Assembly: GCA_016743925.1 (NCBI GenBank)
Contig: JADGFH010000317.1
Coordinates: forward strand, 1 to 6,767
Length of the DNA: 6,767 nt
Direction of reading: 5' to 3'
Source: Labilibaculum sp.
GTDB lineage: Bacteria > Bacteroidota > Bacteroidia > Bacteroidales > Marinifilaceae
Part shown: positions 1 through 5,947 of the stretch, piece after piece
Position numbering within the stretch: the first letter of the stretch is position 1
Layout: each line of letters begins with the position of its first letter
The notes under the pieces: model-generated
Told to the model about the DNA's origin: nothing
The model's input: the letters and a program-made list of their open reading frames with translations, nothing else
Databases searched by the model: none
Position numbers and translations under genes: made by a program

Positions 1-324
1 TTAAGTACTGTTATTAAAGATACTTCTCTTTGCGGATTAGGACAGACATCACCAAACCCTGTTCTTTCTACAATTGAAAATTTCTATGATGAGTATATAG
101 CTCACGTTGAAGATCACAAATGTCCATCAGGTCAGTGTAAGGCTTTAATGCAGTACGTAATTGATCCTGAACTTTGTGTTGGATGCACGCTTTGTGCTCG
201 CAATTGTCCTGTTGACTGTATTGCAGGGGAGCGAAAAGAGGCGCACATTATCGATACGGCAACATGTATCAAGTGTGGTGCTTGTATGGAGAAATGTAAG
301 TTTAATGCGATTAGCATTCAGTAA
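1..324 (+). CDS. hydB: NuoF-like flavoprotein (beta) subunit of [FeFe]-hydrogenase, C-terminal part
   Basis: The open frame runs in from the left edge and stops with TAA at 322-324; 107 residues are visible. The segment SLCGLGQTSPNPVLST matches the end of the NuoF/HydB core, and its Cys (visible residue 11) would be the last ligand of the NuoF-type [4Fe-4S] cluster. It is followed by an H-x3-H-x-C-x4-C patch (35-46), then a ferredoxin-like domain with two cysteine sets: C59/C62/C65/C69 (followed by Pro) and C89/C92/C95/C99 (followed by Lys). NuoF of respiratory complex I lacks this ferredoxin tail, whereas hydrogenase HydB/HndC-type subunits have it. The missing upstream part should bind FMN and NAD(P). 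In the complex this subunit oxidises or reduces NAD(P)H and passes electrons to HydA. Its stop codon lies against the ribosome binding site of hydA, so the two are cotranscribed. A formate dehydrogenase beta subunit has similar architecture, but the adjacent hydA argues for hydrogenase. Confidence 0.9.
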   Translation, partial: LSTVIKDTSLCGLGQTSPNPVLSTIENFYDEYIAHVEDHKCPSGQCKALMQYVIDPELCVGCTLCARNCPVDCIAGERKEAHIIDTATCIKCGACMEKCKFNAISIQ

Positions 325-330
325 GGAGGA
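323..330 (+). promoter_or_regulatory. Shine-Dalgarno sequence for hydA, overlapping the hydB stop
   Basis: AAGGAGGA begins on the last two bases of the hydB TAA stop and ends 7 bases before the ATG at 338. It is a nearly complete anti-SD match with ideal spacing. It decides the hydA start: the frame is open back to 161, but that upstream stretch is the hydB 3' end read out of frame. Such a strong SD is unusual for Bacteroidota. Confidence 0.85.
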
Positions 331-337
331 TCTAAAA

Positions 338-2110
338 ATGGAAAAAATGATCAAATTAACCATCGATAATAAGCAGATAGAAGTACCTAAGGGGACTACT
401 ATTTTAGATGCAGCCAAGGGAATTGGAATTGATATCCCAACCCTTTGTTATATGCATTTAGGCGATATGGGTATAGAACACAAGCCTGGCGGATGCCGAA
501 TTTGTGTCGTAGAGGTTGAAGGACGCCGTAATTTAGCTCCTTCATGTAACTCTAAGTGCGATGAAGGAATGGTTATTCATACTCACAATATGAGAGTATT
601 GAATGCACGTAAAACAGTTATGGAATTGATGCTTTCGGATCATCCATTTGATTGTTTAGTTTGTGCAAAATCGGGTACCTGTGATCTTCAATCTACAGCT
701 CAGCAATTGGGTGTTCGTGAAATTCATTATGCCGGAGCTAAATCTACCTATAAGGTTGATACGTCTCCAGCTATCATTCGTGATATGGATAAGTGTATCA
801 TGTGTCGCCGTTGCGAAACAATGTGTAACGACGTACAAACAGTAGGTGCTCTTTCTGCGGTAAATAGAGGATTTGAGTCAGTTGTGGCTCCTGCTTTCGA
901 AATGGATTTGGAGAAATCAACTTGTACTTACTGTGGTCAGTGTGTAGCTGTATGTCCTACAGGCGCATTAACTGAAAAAGATCACACAAACCAATTGATT
1001 CGAGATCTTGCTGATCCTAAGAAAACAGTAGTGGTTCAAACAGCTCCAGCCGTGCGTGCTGCATTGGGTGAAGAATTTGGAATGGAGCCAGGAACTTTGG
1101 TAACTGGTAAAATGGTTTCTGCTTTACGTCAATTAGGTTTTAATAATGTATTCGATACTGATTTTGCTGCCGATCTTACCATTATGGAGGAAGGTACAGA
1201 ATTGTTAGAGCGTTTACAGAAACATTTAGATGGAGATAAGGATGTTAAACTTCCTATCTTAACTTCATGTTGTCCTGGATGGGTGAATTTCTTCGAACAT
1301 CACTTCCCAGATATGAAGGATATTCCATCAACAGCACGTTCTCCTCAACAAATGTTTGGTCCTATTGCCAAGAATTATCTTGCTCAAGAAATGGGAATCA
1401 AGCGTGAGGATATGATCGTAGTTTCTATTATGCCATGTTTGGCTAAGAAATACGAGTGTCAGCGTGATGAGTTCAAAGTTGACGGTGATCCTGATGTAAA
1501 TTATTCTATTTCAACTCGCGAGTTAGCCAATTTAATTAAGCAAGCTAACATGGATTTCGATGCTCTTCCTGAAGAAGATTTTGATAATCCAATGGGAGAA
1601 TCAACTGGTGCTGGCGTTATTTTCGGTACAACAGGTGGTGTTATCGAAGCTGCTGCCCGTACTGCATACGAAGTTTATACTGGAAAAAGCTTAGAGAAAG
1701 TTGATTTTGAAGCTTTACGTGGTATGGATGGTATCCGTAGTGCAACAGTAGATTTTGATGGTTTGCCAATAAATATTGGTATTGCTCATGGATTAGGTAA
1801 TGCTCGTAAACTTCTTGAAGATGTTCGTGATGGTAAATCGCAATATCATGCAATCGAGATCATGGCTTGTCCTGGTGGTTGTATTGGTGGCGGTGGTCAA
1901 CCATTGCACCATGGAGATTCTTCTATTTTGAAGAAACGTGCTGCTGCGCTTTATCGTGAAGATGCAGGTAAAGCGATCCGTAAATCTCACGAAAATCCAT
2001 ACATTATTAAATTGTATGAAGATTTCTTGGGTAAACCATGCGGTGAATTATCTCATAAATTATTGCATACTCATTATTTCGATAAGAGTAAGGATATTGA
2101 GATTGAATAA
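338..2110 (+). CDS. hydA: [FeFe]-hydrogenase catalytic (alpha) subunit, HydA/HndD type
   Basis: A 590-residue protein that reversibly reduces protons to H2 at the H-cluster, acting in the cytoplasm as a HydABC-type complex. Domains in order: N-terminal plant-type [2Fe-2S] domain (C37, C53, C56, C70); His-ligated [4Fe-4S] motif H102-x3-C106-x2-C109-x5-C115; two ferredoxin clusters (C153/C156/C159/C163 and C196/C199/C202/C206); then the H-domain. The H-domain has all three signatures: TSCCPGW (309-315; C311 the likely proton relay, C312 a ligand), MPCLAKK (365-371; ligand C367, with K370) and MACPGGC (509-515; ligands C511 and C515). The C-terminus HKLLHTHY matches the usual small-subunit-like tail. 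No extra C-terminal [2Fe-2S] domain is present, so the layout is closer to HndD or clostridial A3-type enzymes than to Thermotoga HydA. The start follows AAGGAGGA; a frame opening at 161 would add 59 residues that only read through hydB. It lies between hydB and hydC, as expected for an NAD(P)-linked, possibly electron-bifurcating enzyme. Cofactor assembly needs HydE, HydF and HydG, which are not in this window. Confidence 0.97.
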   Translation: MEKMIKLTIDNKQIEVPKGTTILDAAKGIGIDIPTLCYMHLGDMGIEHKPGGCRICVVEVEGRRNLAPSCNSKCDEGMVIHTHNMRVLNARKTVMELMLSDHPFDCLVCAKSGTCDLQSTAQQLGVREIHYAGAKSTYKVDTSPAIIRDMDKCIMCRRCETMCNDVQTVGALSAVNRGFESVVAPAFEMDLEKSTCTYCGQCVAVCPTGALTEKDHTNQLIRDLADPKKTVVVQTAPAVRAALGEEFGMEPGTLVTGKMVSALRQLGFNNVFDTDFAADLTIMEEGTELLERLQKHLDGDKDVKLPILTSCCPGWVNFFEHHFPDMKDIPSTARSPQQMFGPIAKNYLAQEMGIKREDMIVVSIMPCLAKKYECQRDEFKVDGDPDVNYSISTRELANLIKQANMDFDALPEEDFDNPMGESTGAGVIFGTTGGVIEAAARTAYEVYTGKSLEKVDFEALRGMDGIRSATVDFDGLPINIGIAHGLGNARKLLEDVRDGKSQYHAIEIMACPGGCIGGGGQPLHHGDSSILKKRAAALYREDAGKAIRKSHENPYIIKLYEDFLGKPCGELSHKLLHTHYFDKSKDIEIE

Positions 2111-2150
2111 ATTATTTTGAACCATTAGGATAAAAAAATCCAATTAATAT

Positions 2151-2156
2151 AAGGAG
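2151..2156 (+). promoter_or_regulatory. Shine-Dalgarno sequence for hydC
   Basis: AAGGAG lies 8 bases before the ATG at 2165. It sits in a 54-bp gap after hydA in which I see no terminator or good promoter box, so hydC is probably translated from the hydBA transcript. Confidence 0.75.
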
Positions 2157-2164
2157 TTTATATT

Positions 2165-2644
2165 ATGGCAAAAATTAAATTAGCAAAGGACAAAGTTGAA
2201 AAACTTGGGGAAATTTGCAAATCATTTGATAATGAAGGGAGCGAATTAATCAATGTGCTTCATAAGGCTCAAGAAACCTTTGGTTACTTGCCTGCAGAAG
2301 TTCAGGAGATTATTGCTCGTGAGTTGAATGTTTCGGTTGCCCATGTTTATGGTGTGGTAACTTTCTATTCATTCTTCTCTATGGTACCTAAAGGAGAATT
2401 CCCAATTTCTATTTGTATGGGAACAGCCTGTTATGTAAGAGGTGCAGAAAAGGTGTTGGAAGAGTTCAAACGTCATTTGAATGTTCCAGTTGGTGAAACT
2501 ACAGAGGATGGTAAATTCTCAATTAGCTGCTTGCGTTGTGTAGGTGCTTGTGGTTTGGCTCCAGTGGTAACCATTGGCGAACGTGTTTTCGGACGTGTTG
2601 CTGCCGGCGATGTTGCTGATATCTTAAAAGAATATCAACAGTAA
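2165..2644 (+). CDS. hydC: NuoE-like [2Fe-2S] (gamma) subunit of [FeFe]-hydrogenase
   Basis: A 159-residue protein of the NuoE/24-kDa/HndA family, about the usual length. The N-terminal helical part contains LHKAQETFGYLP (32-43) and VYGVVTFYSFF (61-71), both typical of the family. The thioredoxin-like C-terminal domain carries the [2Fe-2S] ligands as C84-x4-C89 and C125-x3-C129, with the signature CLRCVGACGLAPV around the second pair. In HydABC-type complexes this subunit binds the NuoF-like subunit next to FMN and carries an accessory [2Fe-2S] cluster that takes part in electron transfer. It is the last gene of the operon: an SD precedes its ATG and an intrinsic terminator follows 24 bp after its stop. 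A complex I nuoE is unlikely because the neighbour is hydA and no other nuo gene is seen. The gene order here is hydB-hydA-hydC. Confidence 0.94.
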   Translation: MAKIKLAKDKVEKLGEICKSFDNEGSELINVLHKAQETFGYLPAEVQEIIARELNVSVAHVYGVVTFYSFFSMVPKGEFPISICMGTACYVRGAEKVLEEFKRHLNVPVGETTEDGKFSISCLRCVGACGLAPVVTIGERVFGRVAAGDVADILKEYQQ

Positions 2645-2667
2645 AATAATTGTTGATTATAAAATAG

Positions 2668-2700
2668 AAACCTTCGGCAGTAATGTCGGAGGTTTTTTTT
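2668..2700 (+). terminator. Intrinsic terminator of the hydrogenase operon
   Basis: An 11-bp stem pairs 2668-2678 with 2685-2695 around a 6-base loop (AGTAAT). Nine pairs are Watson-Crick and two are G-U wobbles. The right arm runs into an uninterrupted T tract to 2700. It lies 24 bp after the hydC stop on the same strand, which closes the operon. Confidence 0.9.
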
Positions 2701-2855
2701 GTTAAGAATTTAGGAGTATAAATTTTCGGCAAGATAGAGGTGAAAAAAAGTAATGAATGACCAATATATGGTGTATCGTTTTTTAACGAAGATCTAACTG
2801 AAAATAAATATTATAAAAGATCGGGTTTGATATAAATAATCTACTCTATTTAGGA
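2701..2855. other. Intergenic stretch without a supported gene
   Basis: This AT-rich spacer lies between the hydrogenase terminator and the repeat array. Only very short frames occur, for example 14 codons from ATG 2753, and none has a convincing ribosome site. A 5-bp hairpin (TCGTT 2776-2780, AACGA 2785-2789) is too weak to call. I found no TAnnTTTG promoter box. Confidence 0.5.
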
Positions 2856-3044
2856 TTTTCCTAGCATTGAGTGTTTATTTCTCTATATCGTTAGACAATT
2901 TCTATCTATTGAGTAGACATTTCGGTTCATGGTCTGAATATTTCCATGCATCGAGCAGGCATTTCGCTTTGCCAAGTCATTGTTTCTGTGTATTAAGTGA
3001 TTATTTCCATACATTCAGGACTAATTTCTTTACAAAAGGCGGTG
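2856..3044 (+). repeat. Array of about nine degenerate 21-bp direct repeats
   Basis: Cut every 21 bases, the sequence gives nine units starting at 2856, 2877, 2898, 2919, 2940, 2961, 2982, 3003 and 3024, with no insertion or deletion between them. TTTC at unit positions 2-5 occurs in all nine, A at position 1 in seven, T at 8 in eight, A at 11 in eight and T at 12 in seven. The remaining positions vary, though several units share AG near positions 15-16. Since 21 is a multiple of three, the frame from 2840 to 3058 stays open and its peptide has a seven-residue period (SRHFGSW, SEYFHAS, SRHFALP, SDYFHTF) with Phe fixed in eight consecutive heptads. The only start near the beginning is TTG at 2867 without an SD, so I do not call a gene. 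The array may be a decayed coding repeat, or a DNA array with two-helical-turn phasing. Confidence 0.75.
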
Positions 3045-3157
3045 TTTTATTGATGTGAAATATTCCAATTATTGGTTTGGGGGTCAGGAGTCATGCATCT
3101 CGAAAAGTATTTGAGGTAAATATTGGTATAAGCTCTAAATAGGAAAGTTATAGGCAT
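3045..3157. other. Intergenic stretch without a supported gene
   Basis: This spacer separates the repeat array from the kelch-gene terminator. It contains a small perfect inverted repeat, CCAATTATTGG at 3065-3075, and an 8-codon frame at 3093-3119. Neither is strong enough to assign a function. Confidence 0.45.
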
Positions 3158-3188
3158 AAAAAAAAGCACTGCGAAATGCAGTGCTTTT
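3158..3188 (-). terminator. Intrinsic terminator of the kelch lipoprotein gene
   Basis: A perfect 11-bp stem pairs 3162-3172 with 3178-3188 around the 5-base loop GAAAT. Read on the minus strand, the hairpin is followed by eight T (the A run at 3158-3165). It begins 18 bp after the TAA of the minus-strand CDS. On the plus strand the hairpin is followed by only four T and then ATATT, so weak action in that direction is possible. Confidence 0.9.
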
Positions 3189-3206
3189 ATATTATTTAAA
3201 TGACGA

Positions 3207-4220
3207 TTAATTGTCATCATCAGTTTCTTTCATTTTTGGGTTGAATTCCCACATGTCACCAAGGTAACCACCACCAACATTACCAGTAGCGAAGAATCCT
3301 CTGTTGTTTAAAGTAAAAGCAACAGCATCTTCTCTAGCAGATACTTCTCTTTCTAAAGAAGTTTTTTCAGTCCAATCATCCTTAGCAGGATTGTATTCCC
3401 AAACTTCAGAAGTGTAATTTCCGTTCTTTCCAGTAGCAAGGTATGCTCTATCGTTAATTACAAAAGCAACCGCTTGCTGACGTTGAACATCTTCCCATCT
3501 GTTATCATCATCTAGGTATTCTTTTCTAGTCCATCCGTTAAAGTCTGCACTAATTAAGGTTGGATCGTATTCCCAAACGTATTTTAAACTTCCTAATCCA
3601 GAAACAACATATGCTTTATCCTTAATTACGAATGTTGCAGCACTAGCTGATTTTTCTCCATCAAAAGCAATCTTTGACCAAGTTCCATTTTCAAATTTGT
3701 AAAAATCTTTCAAATAGTTTCTATCTTTTCCGTCAAGGTATCCGTAACCAGTTCCAACGTATCCAATACCACCAATAGAGAATGAAATTGCATTCTGACG
3801 TGCAGTTCCCATAAATTCAATAGGAGTTGTATTCCATGTATCAGTAGCTGGGTTAAACTCATAAAAGTCAGATAAACGATTATCGTCTTCATCTACTCCA
3901 GTTCCAACGTATACCATTTCCTGTCCGTTTACAGTAGCAGTAAAAGCAACAGCTTCTTTTCTTTCTATTCCTGGGAAATCAGCAATCTTAATCCAACCCG
4001 ATTGAATGCTATATTTATAGAATTCTTTAAGGCAGTCTTTACCATCATAACCAGTACCAACATAAGCGAAATCACCAACTACGAAGCTTACAGCCCCACC
4101 TCTAGGGGTTCCTTCAAATGTAGAAGCTTTAATCCAGTTACCATCTAGGTCGTCAGAACTTCCACAGCTAGTAAGAAATAGAGATAATGCAAAAAATGCA
4201 AATAATAATCTTTGTTTCAT
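3207..4220 (-). CDS. Kelch-repeat beta-propeller lipoprotein, probably surface or periplasmic
   Basis: A 337-residue protein with a lipoprotein signal peptide: basic start MKQR, hydrophobic core, and lipobox LTSC with the lipidated Cys at 19. The residues after it (GSSDDLD) are Ser/Asp-rich, resembling the acidic lipoprotein export signals that send Bacteroidota lipoproteins to the cell surface. Six kelch-like repeats follow, beginning near R40, R87, R141, K190, R247 and R296. Each has the pattern R-x3-A-x2-F, then a YVGTG-like turn, then D/E-F-Y or V/M-W-E-aromatic, usually ending D-x-W. The last repeat ends at MWEFNP without its Trp strand, while residues 27-33 (GNWIKAS) supply a Trp strand before repeat 1. 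This suggests a closed six-bladed propeller with N-terminal strand exchange. The tail KETDDDN is acidic. The gene is alone on its strand, with its own terminator and a promoter box at 4301-4308; no SD is visible. Substrate and function are unknown: kelch propellers bind proteins or glycans, and sialic-acid mutarotase NanM is one secreted relative by fold, but I see no basis for that assignment. Confidence 0.88.
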   Translation of the reverse strand: MKQRLLFAFFALSLFLTSCGSSDDLDGNWIKASTFEGTPRGGAVSFVVGDFAYVGTGYDGKDCLKEFYKYSIQSGWIKIADFPGIERKEAVAFTATVNGQEMVYVGTGVDEDDNRLSDFYEFNPATDTWNTTPIEFMGTARQNAISFSIGGIGYVGTGYGYLDGKDRNYLKDFYKFENGTWSKIAFDGEKSASAATFVIKDKAYVVSGLGSLKYVWEYDPTLISADFNGWTRKEYLDDDNRWEDVQRQQAVAFVINDRAYLATGKNGNYTSEVWEYNPAKDDWTEKTSLEREVSAREDAVAFTLNNRGFFATGNVGGGYLGDMWEFNPKMKETDDDN

Positions 4221-4300
4221 TTGTTATGAGTTTATCAATAAATAATATGATTATTTTAAATTTTAAGGTAGGAAAAAGTGATCGTCTTCCTTACCGAGGA

Positions 4301-4308
4301 CAAATATA
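4301..4308 (-). promoter_or_regulatory. Candidate -7 promoter box for the kelch gene
   Basis: The minus strand reads TATATTTG, matching the Bacteroidota -7 consensus TAnnTTTG, about 80 bases upstream of the ATG at 4220. I did not find a good -33 TTTG at the expected distance, so the call rests on the -7 box and its position. It lies inside a 17-bp motif repeated in inverted orientation at 4390-4406. Confidence 0.55.
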
Positions 4309-4395
4309 AATAAAAATCAATAGGATTGATTTTTCTCTTCATAAAAATAAAGCGTTGTTTAGAAAATTTAACAATTATAATCACGATTTTTTATA

Positions 4396-4403
4396 TACAT
4401 TTG
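4396..4403 (+). promoter_or_regulatory. Candidate -7 promoter box for the DUF4270 gene
   Basis: TACATTTG matches TAnnTTTG and lies 93 bases before the chosen ATG at 4497, in the divergent intergenic region. No clear -33 TTTG is seen at the usual spacing. The box is embedded in TTTATATACATTTGTCC (4390-4406), the mirror partner of the motif facing the kelch gene. Confidence 0.55.
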
Positions 4404-4496
4404 TCCGTTATCTGATATTTTGATTGTAATCAATTAATGATATTAGCTCATACTTTACCCATTATTCACATGATTAGGAATCTGTTTTTATTAAAT

Positions 4497-5912
4497 ATGA
4501 GAAAATTTAGTTTTATAATAATTGTTAATCTATTTGCATTTTTAACAGCATGTACTACAGATAAGTTTCAGGAACATGAAGTTGGAGATAGCTTAATTGA
4601 TAAATCAACAGAAGTAAGGTTGATAGACACTTTCACAATCGAGAGTTCAACAGTGAAATTGGATTCAGTTTTAACATCAGGACAAAATAATATTCTTTTT
4701 GGAAGTTATGAAGATGAATTTTTCGGAAGAATTAGTTCAGATTTCTACGCAGTAGTTGGTTTAGGAGGTGCATTTAGCCTAGCGCAAGTAACCGTTGGGG
4801 AAAATAATGAAAAAGTGCCTATTCGTTATGATTCTTTAGTATTTATCAGTTATCCTGACAGTAGATATATGGGCGATACTTTATTAACTCAAAGTATGTC
4901 GATTCATAGAGTTATTGAAGAAATTGAGATTCCTGATGATCAAATAGGGTTTTACGCTCACAGTTCATTTCCATACGAAGAAGAGAGTTTAGGTGGTGCT
5001 AGTTTTGTAGCTAAACCGATAACTCAGTTTTTAGAGTATAATGAAACAAGAGAGGCTGATGTTGAGATTAATGATGGAGGAATACGATTTAACATGGAGG
5101 ATGCTTTAGGTCTTGATATTGTTCGTATGGTAAATATGGAAAATGATACGGTTAAATTCTCTGAAAAATGGAATGATTATTTTAATGGAGTTGTTTTAAA
5201 AGCGGGTGAGGATAATTCAGTTATGCTTTCATATGGTTTGCAAGCAGGAAGAATGAAGATCCGTTTATACTATACCTATACTGATTATAACCTAAGTGGA
5301 ACTAGAAATTTTCATGATTTCCCAATTATTGCTTCAGCATTGAATTTTACGAATGTGAAATCGGATTTTAGCTCAGCTCCATATGATTTGAATCAAATAA
5401 CAGAACAAACTGTAGAATTAGACTCTGATGAAACGGGAGATTTAGCATTTGTTCATGGTGGTTTAGGAATGCTTACTAAAATTAAAATTCCTTATTTGGA
5501 AAGGTTGAATGCTGTTGGTTCAACAGGAGGTGTGCTTAGTGCAGAACTGAACTTCTATCCAAAAGATGAAAGTTTTGATGATGATATATTTAAATTACCG
5601 ACGGTACCTTTTACTTTATATCAAACGGACGAGCAAAATCAAATCTTAACTCAGTTGCCAGGAGCAAATGGATCAGGAGCAAATTCCAATTACTTTGTAA
5701 ATAGAGATAATCAAGATGAATCTTATTACACGGTCGATGTTACTAGCTATGTTAACAGTGTTTTAGCAAATGGTCAAGATTTTGACGATGCATTATTGAT
5801 CTCTCTTCCTTTAAATAGTTTAGGTGTTTCAATGGATCGTTTAATCATTGAAAATGATAGAGATTCAGATTTCAGAATTCGTCTTAAAACGACCTATGTA
5901 GTTCAGAATTAA
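4497..5912 (+). CDS. DUF4270-family lipoprotein
   Basis: With the start at 4497 the protein has 471 residues. This start gives a standard lipoprotein signal peptide: MRKF, hydrophobic core, lipobox LTAC with Cys at 19. In-frame ATGs at 4437 and 4470 would add 20 or 9 residues and make the n-region unusually long; no start has a good SD. The mature protein resembles the Bacteroidota DUF4270 family: the N-terminal segment DTFTIESSTVKLDSVLTSG, then LFGSYEDEFFGRISSDFYA (up to residue 84), the DSLVF...GDTLLTQSMSIHRV segment (112-139), and near the C-terminus VDVTSYVNSVL followed by a hydrophobic strand and MDRLIIEND. These point to a beta-rich protein anchored in the outer membrane. Family function is not established, and I see no catalytic motif. 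The next gene starts 35 bp later on the same strand with no terminator between, so the two are probably cotranscribed. The assignment is by recognition of sequence style, not by a profile search. Confidence 0.82.
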   Translation: MRKFSFIIIVNLFAFLTACTTDKFQEHEVGDSLIDKSTEVRLIDTFTIESSTVKLDSVLTSGQNNILFGSYEDEFFGRISSDFYAVVGLGGAFSLAQVTVGENNEKVPIRYDSLVFISYPDSRYMGDTLLTQSMSIHRVIEEIEIPDDQIGFYAHSSFPYEEESLGGASFVAKPITQFLEYNETREADVEINDGGIRFNMEDALGLDIVRMVNMENDTVKFSEKWNDYFNGVVLKAGEDNSVMLSYGLQAGRMKIRLYYTYTDYNLSGTRNFHDFPIIASALNFTNVKSDFSSAPYDLNQITEQTVELDSDETGDLAFVHGGLGMLTKIKIPYLERLNAVGSTGGVLSAELNFYPKDESFDDDIFKLPTVPFTLYQTDEQNQILTQLPGANGSGANSNYFVNRDNQDESYYTVDVTSYVNSVLANGQDFDDALLISLPLNSLGVSMDRLIIENDRDSDFRIRLKTTYVVQN

Positions 5913-5947
5913 AAAATAATAAAAGAATCAATTTAATTACAATATAT

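Noticed and set aside
161..337. An in-frame upstream extension of hydA by 59 residues from ATG 161.
   Set aside because: It overlaps the clearly coding ferredoxin tail of hydB in another frame, has no homology to HydA, and the strong SD at 323-330 sets the start at 338.
1641..1990. Minus-strand open frames of 60-70 codons inside hydA.
   Set aside because: They are shadows of a well-identified coding sequence, with no family resemblance or start signals.
2128..2141. A small hairpin GGAT-loop-ATCC between hydA and hydC.
   Set aside because: Four base pairs with an A-rich loop and no T tract; too weak for a terminator or attenuator.
2856..3044. A CRISPR array.
   Set aside because: The units are contiguous 21-bp degenerate repeats with no spacers between conserved repeats, and no cas gene is seen.
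2867..3058. A 63-residue gene over the repeat array.
   Set aside because: It needs a TTG start without an SD. The open frame follows from a period divisible by three, so the stretch is recorded as a repeat and the coding option is left as a finding.
3065..3075. The palindrome CCAATTATTGG as an operator.
   Set aside because: Short, not near any recognised promoter, and expected by chance at this base composition.
3093..3119. An 8-codon frame preceded by AGGAG.
   Set aside because: The spacing from AGGAG to ATG is only two bases and the peptide is too short to support without expression data.
4437..4496. The longer start of the DUF4270 gene at ATG 4437.
   Set aside because: It would place 20 residues, largely hydrophobic, before the basic MRKF start of a well-formed lipoprotein signal; no SD favours it. 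It remains possible.
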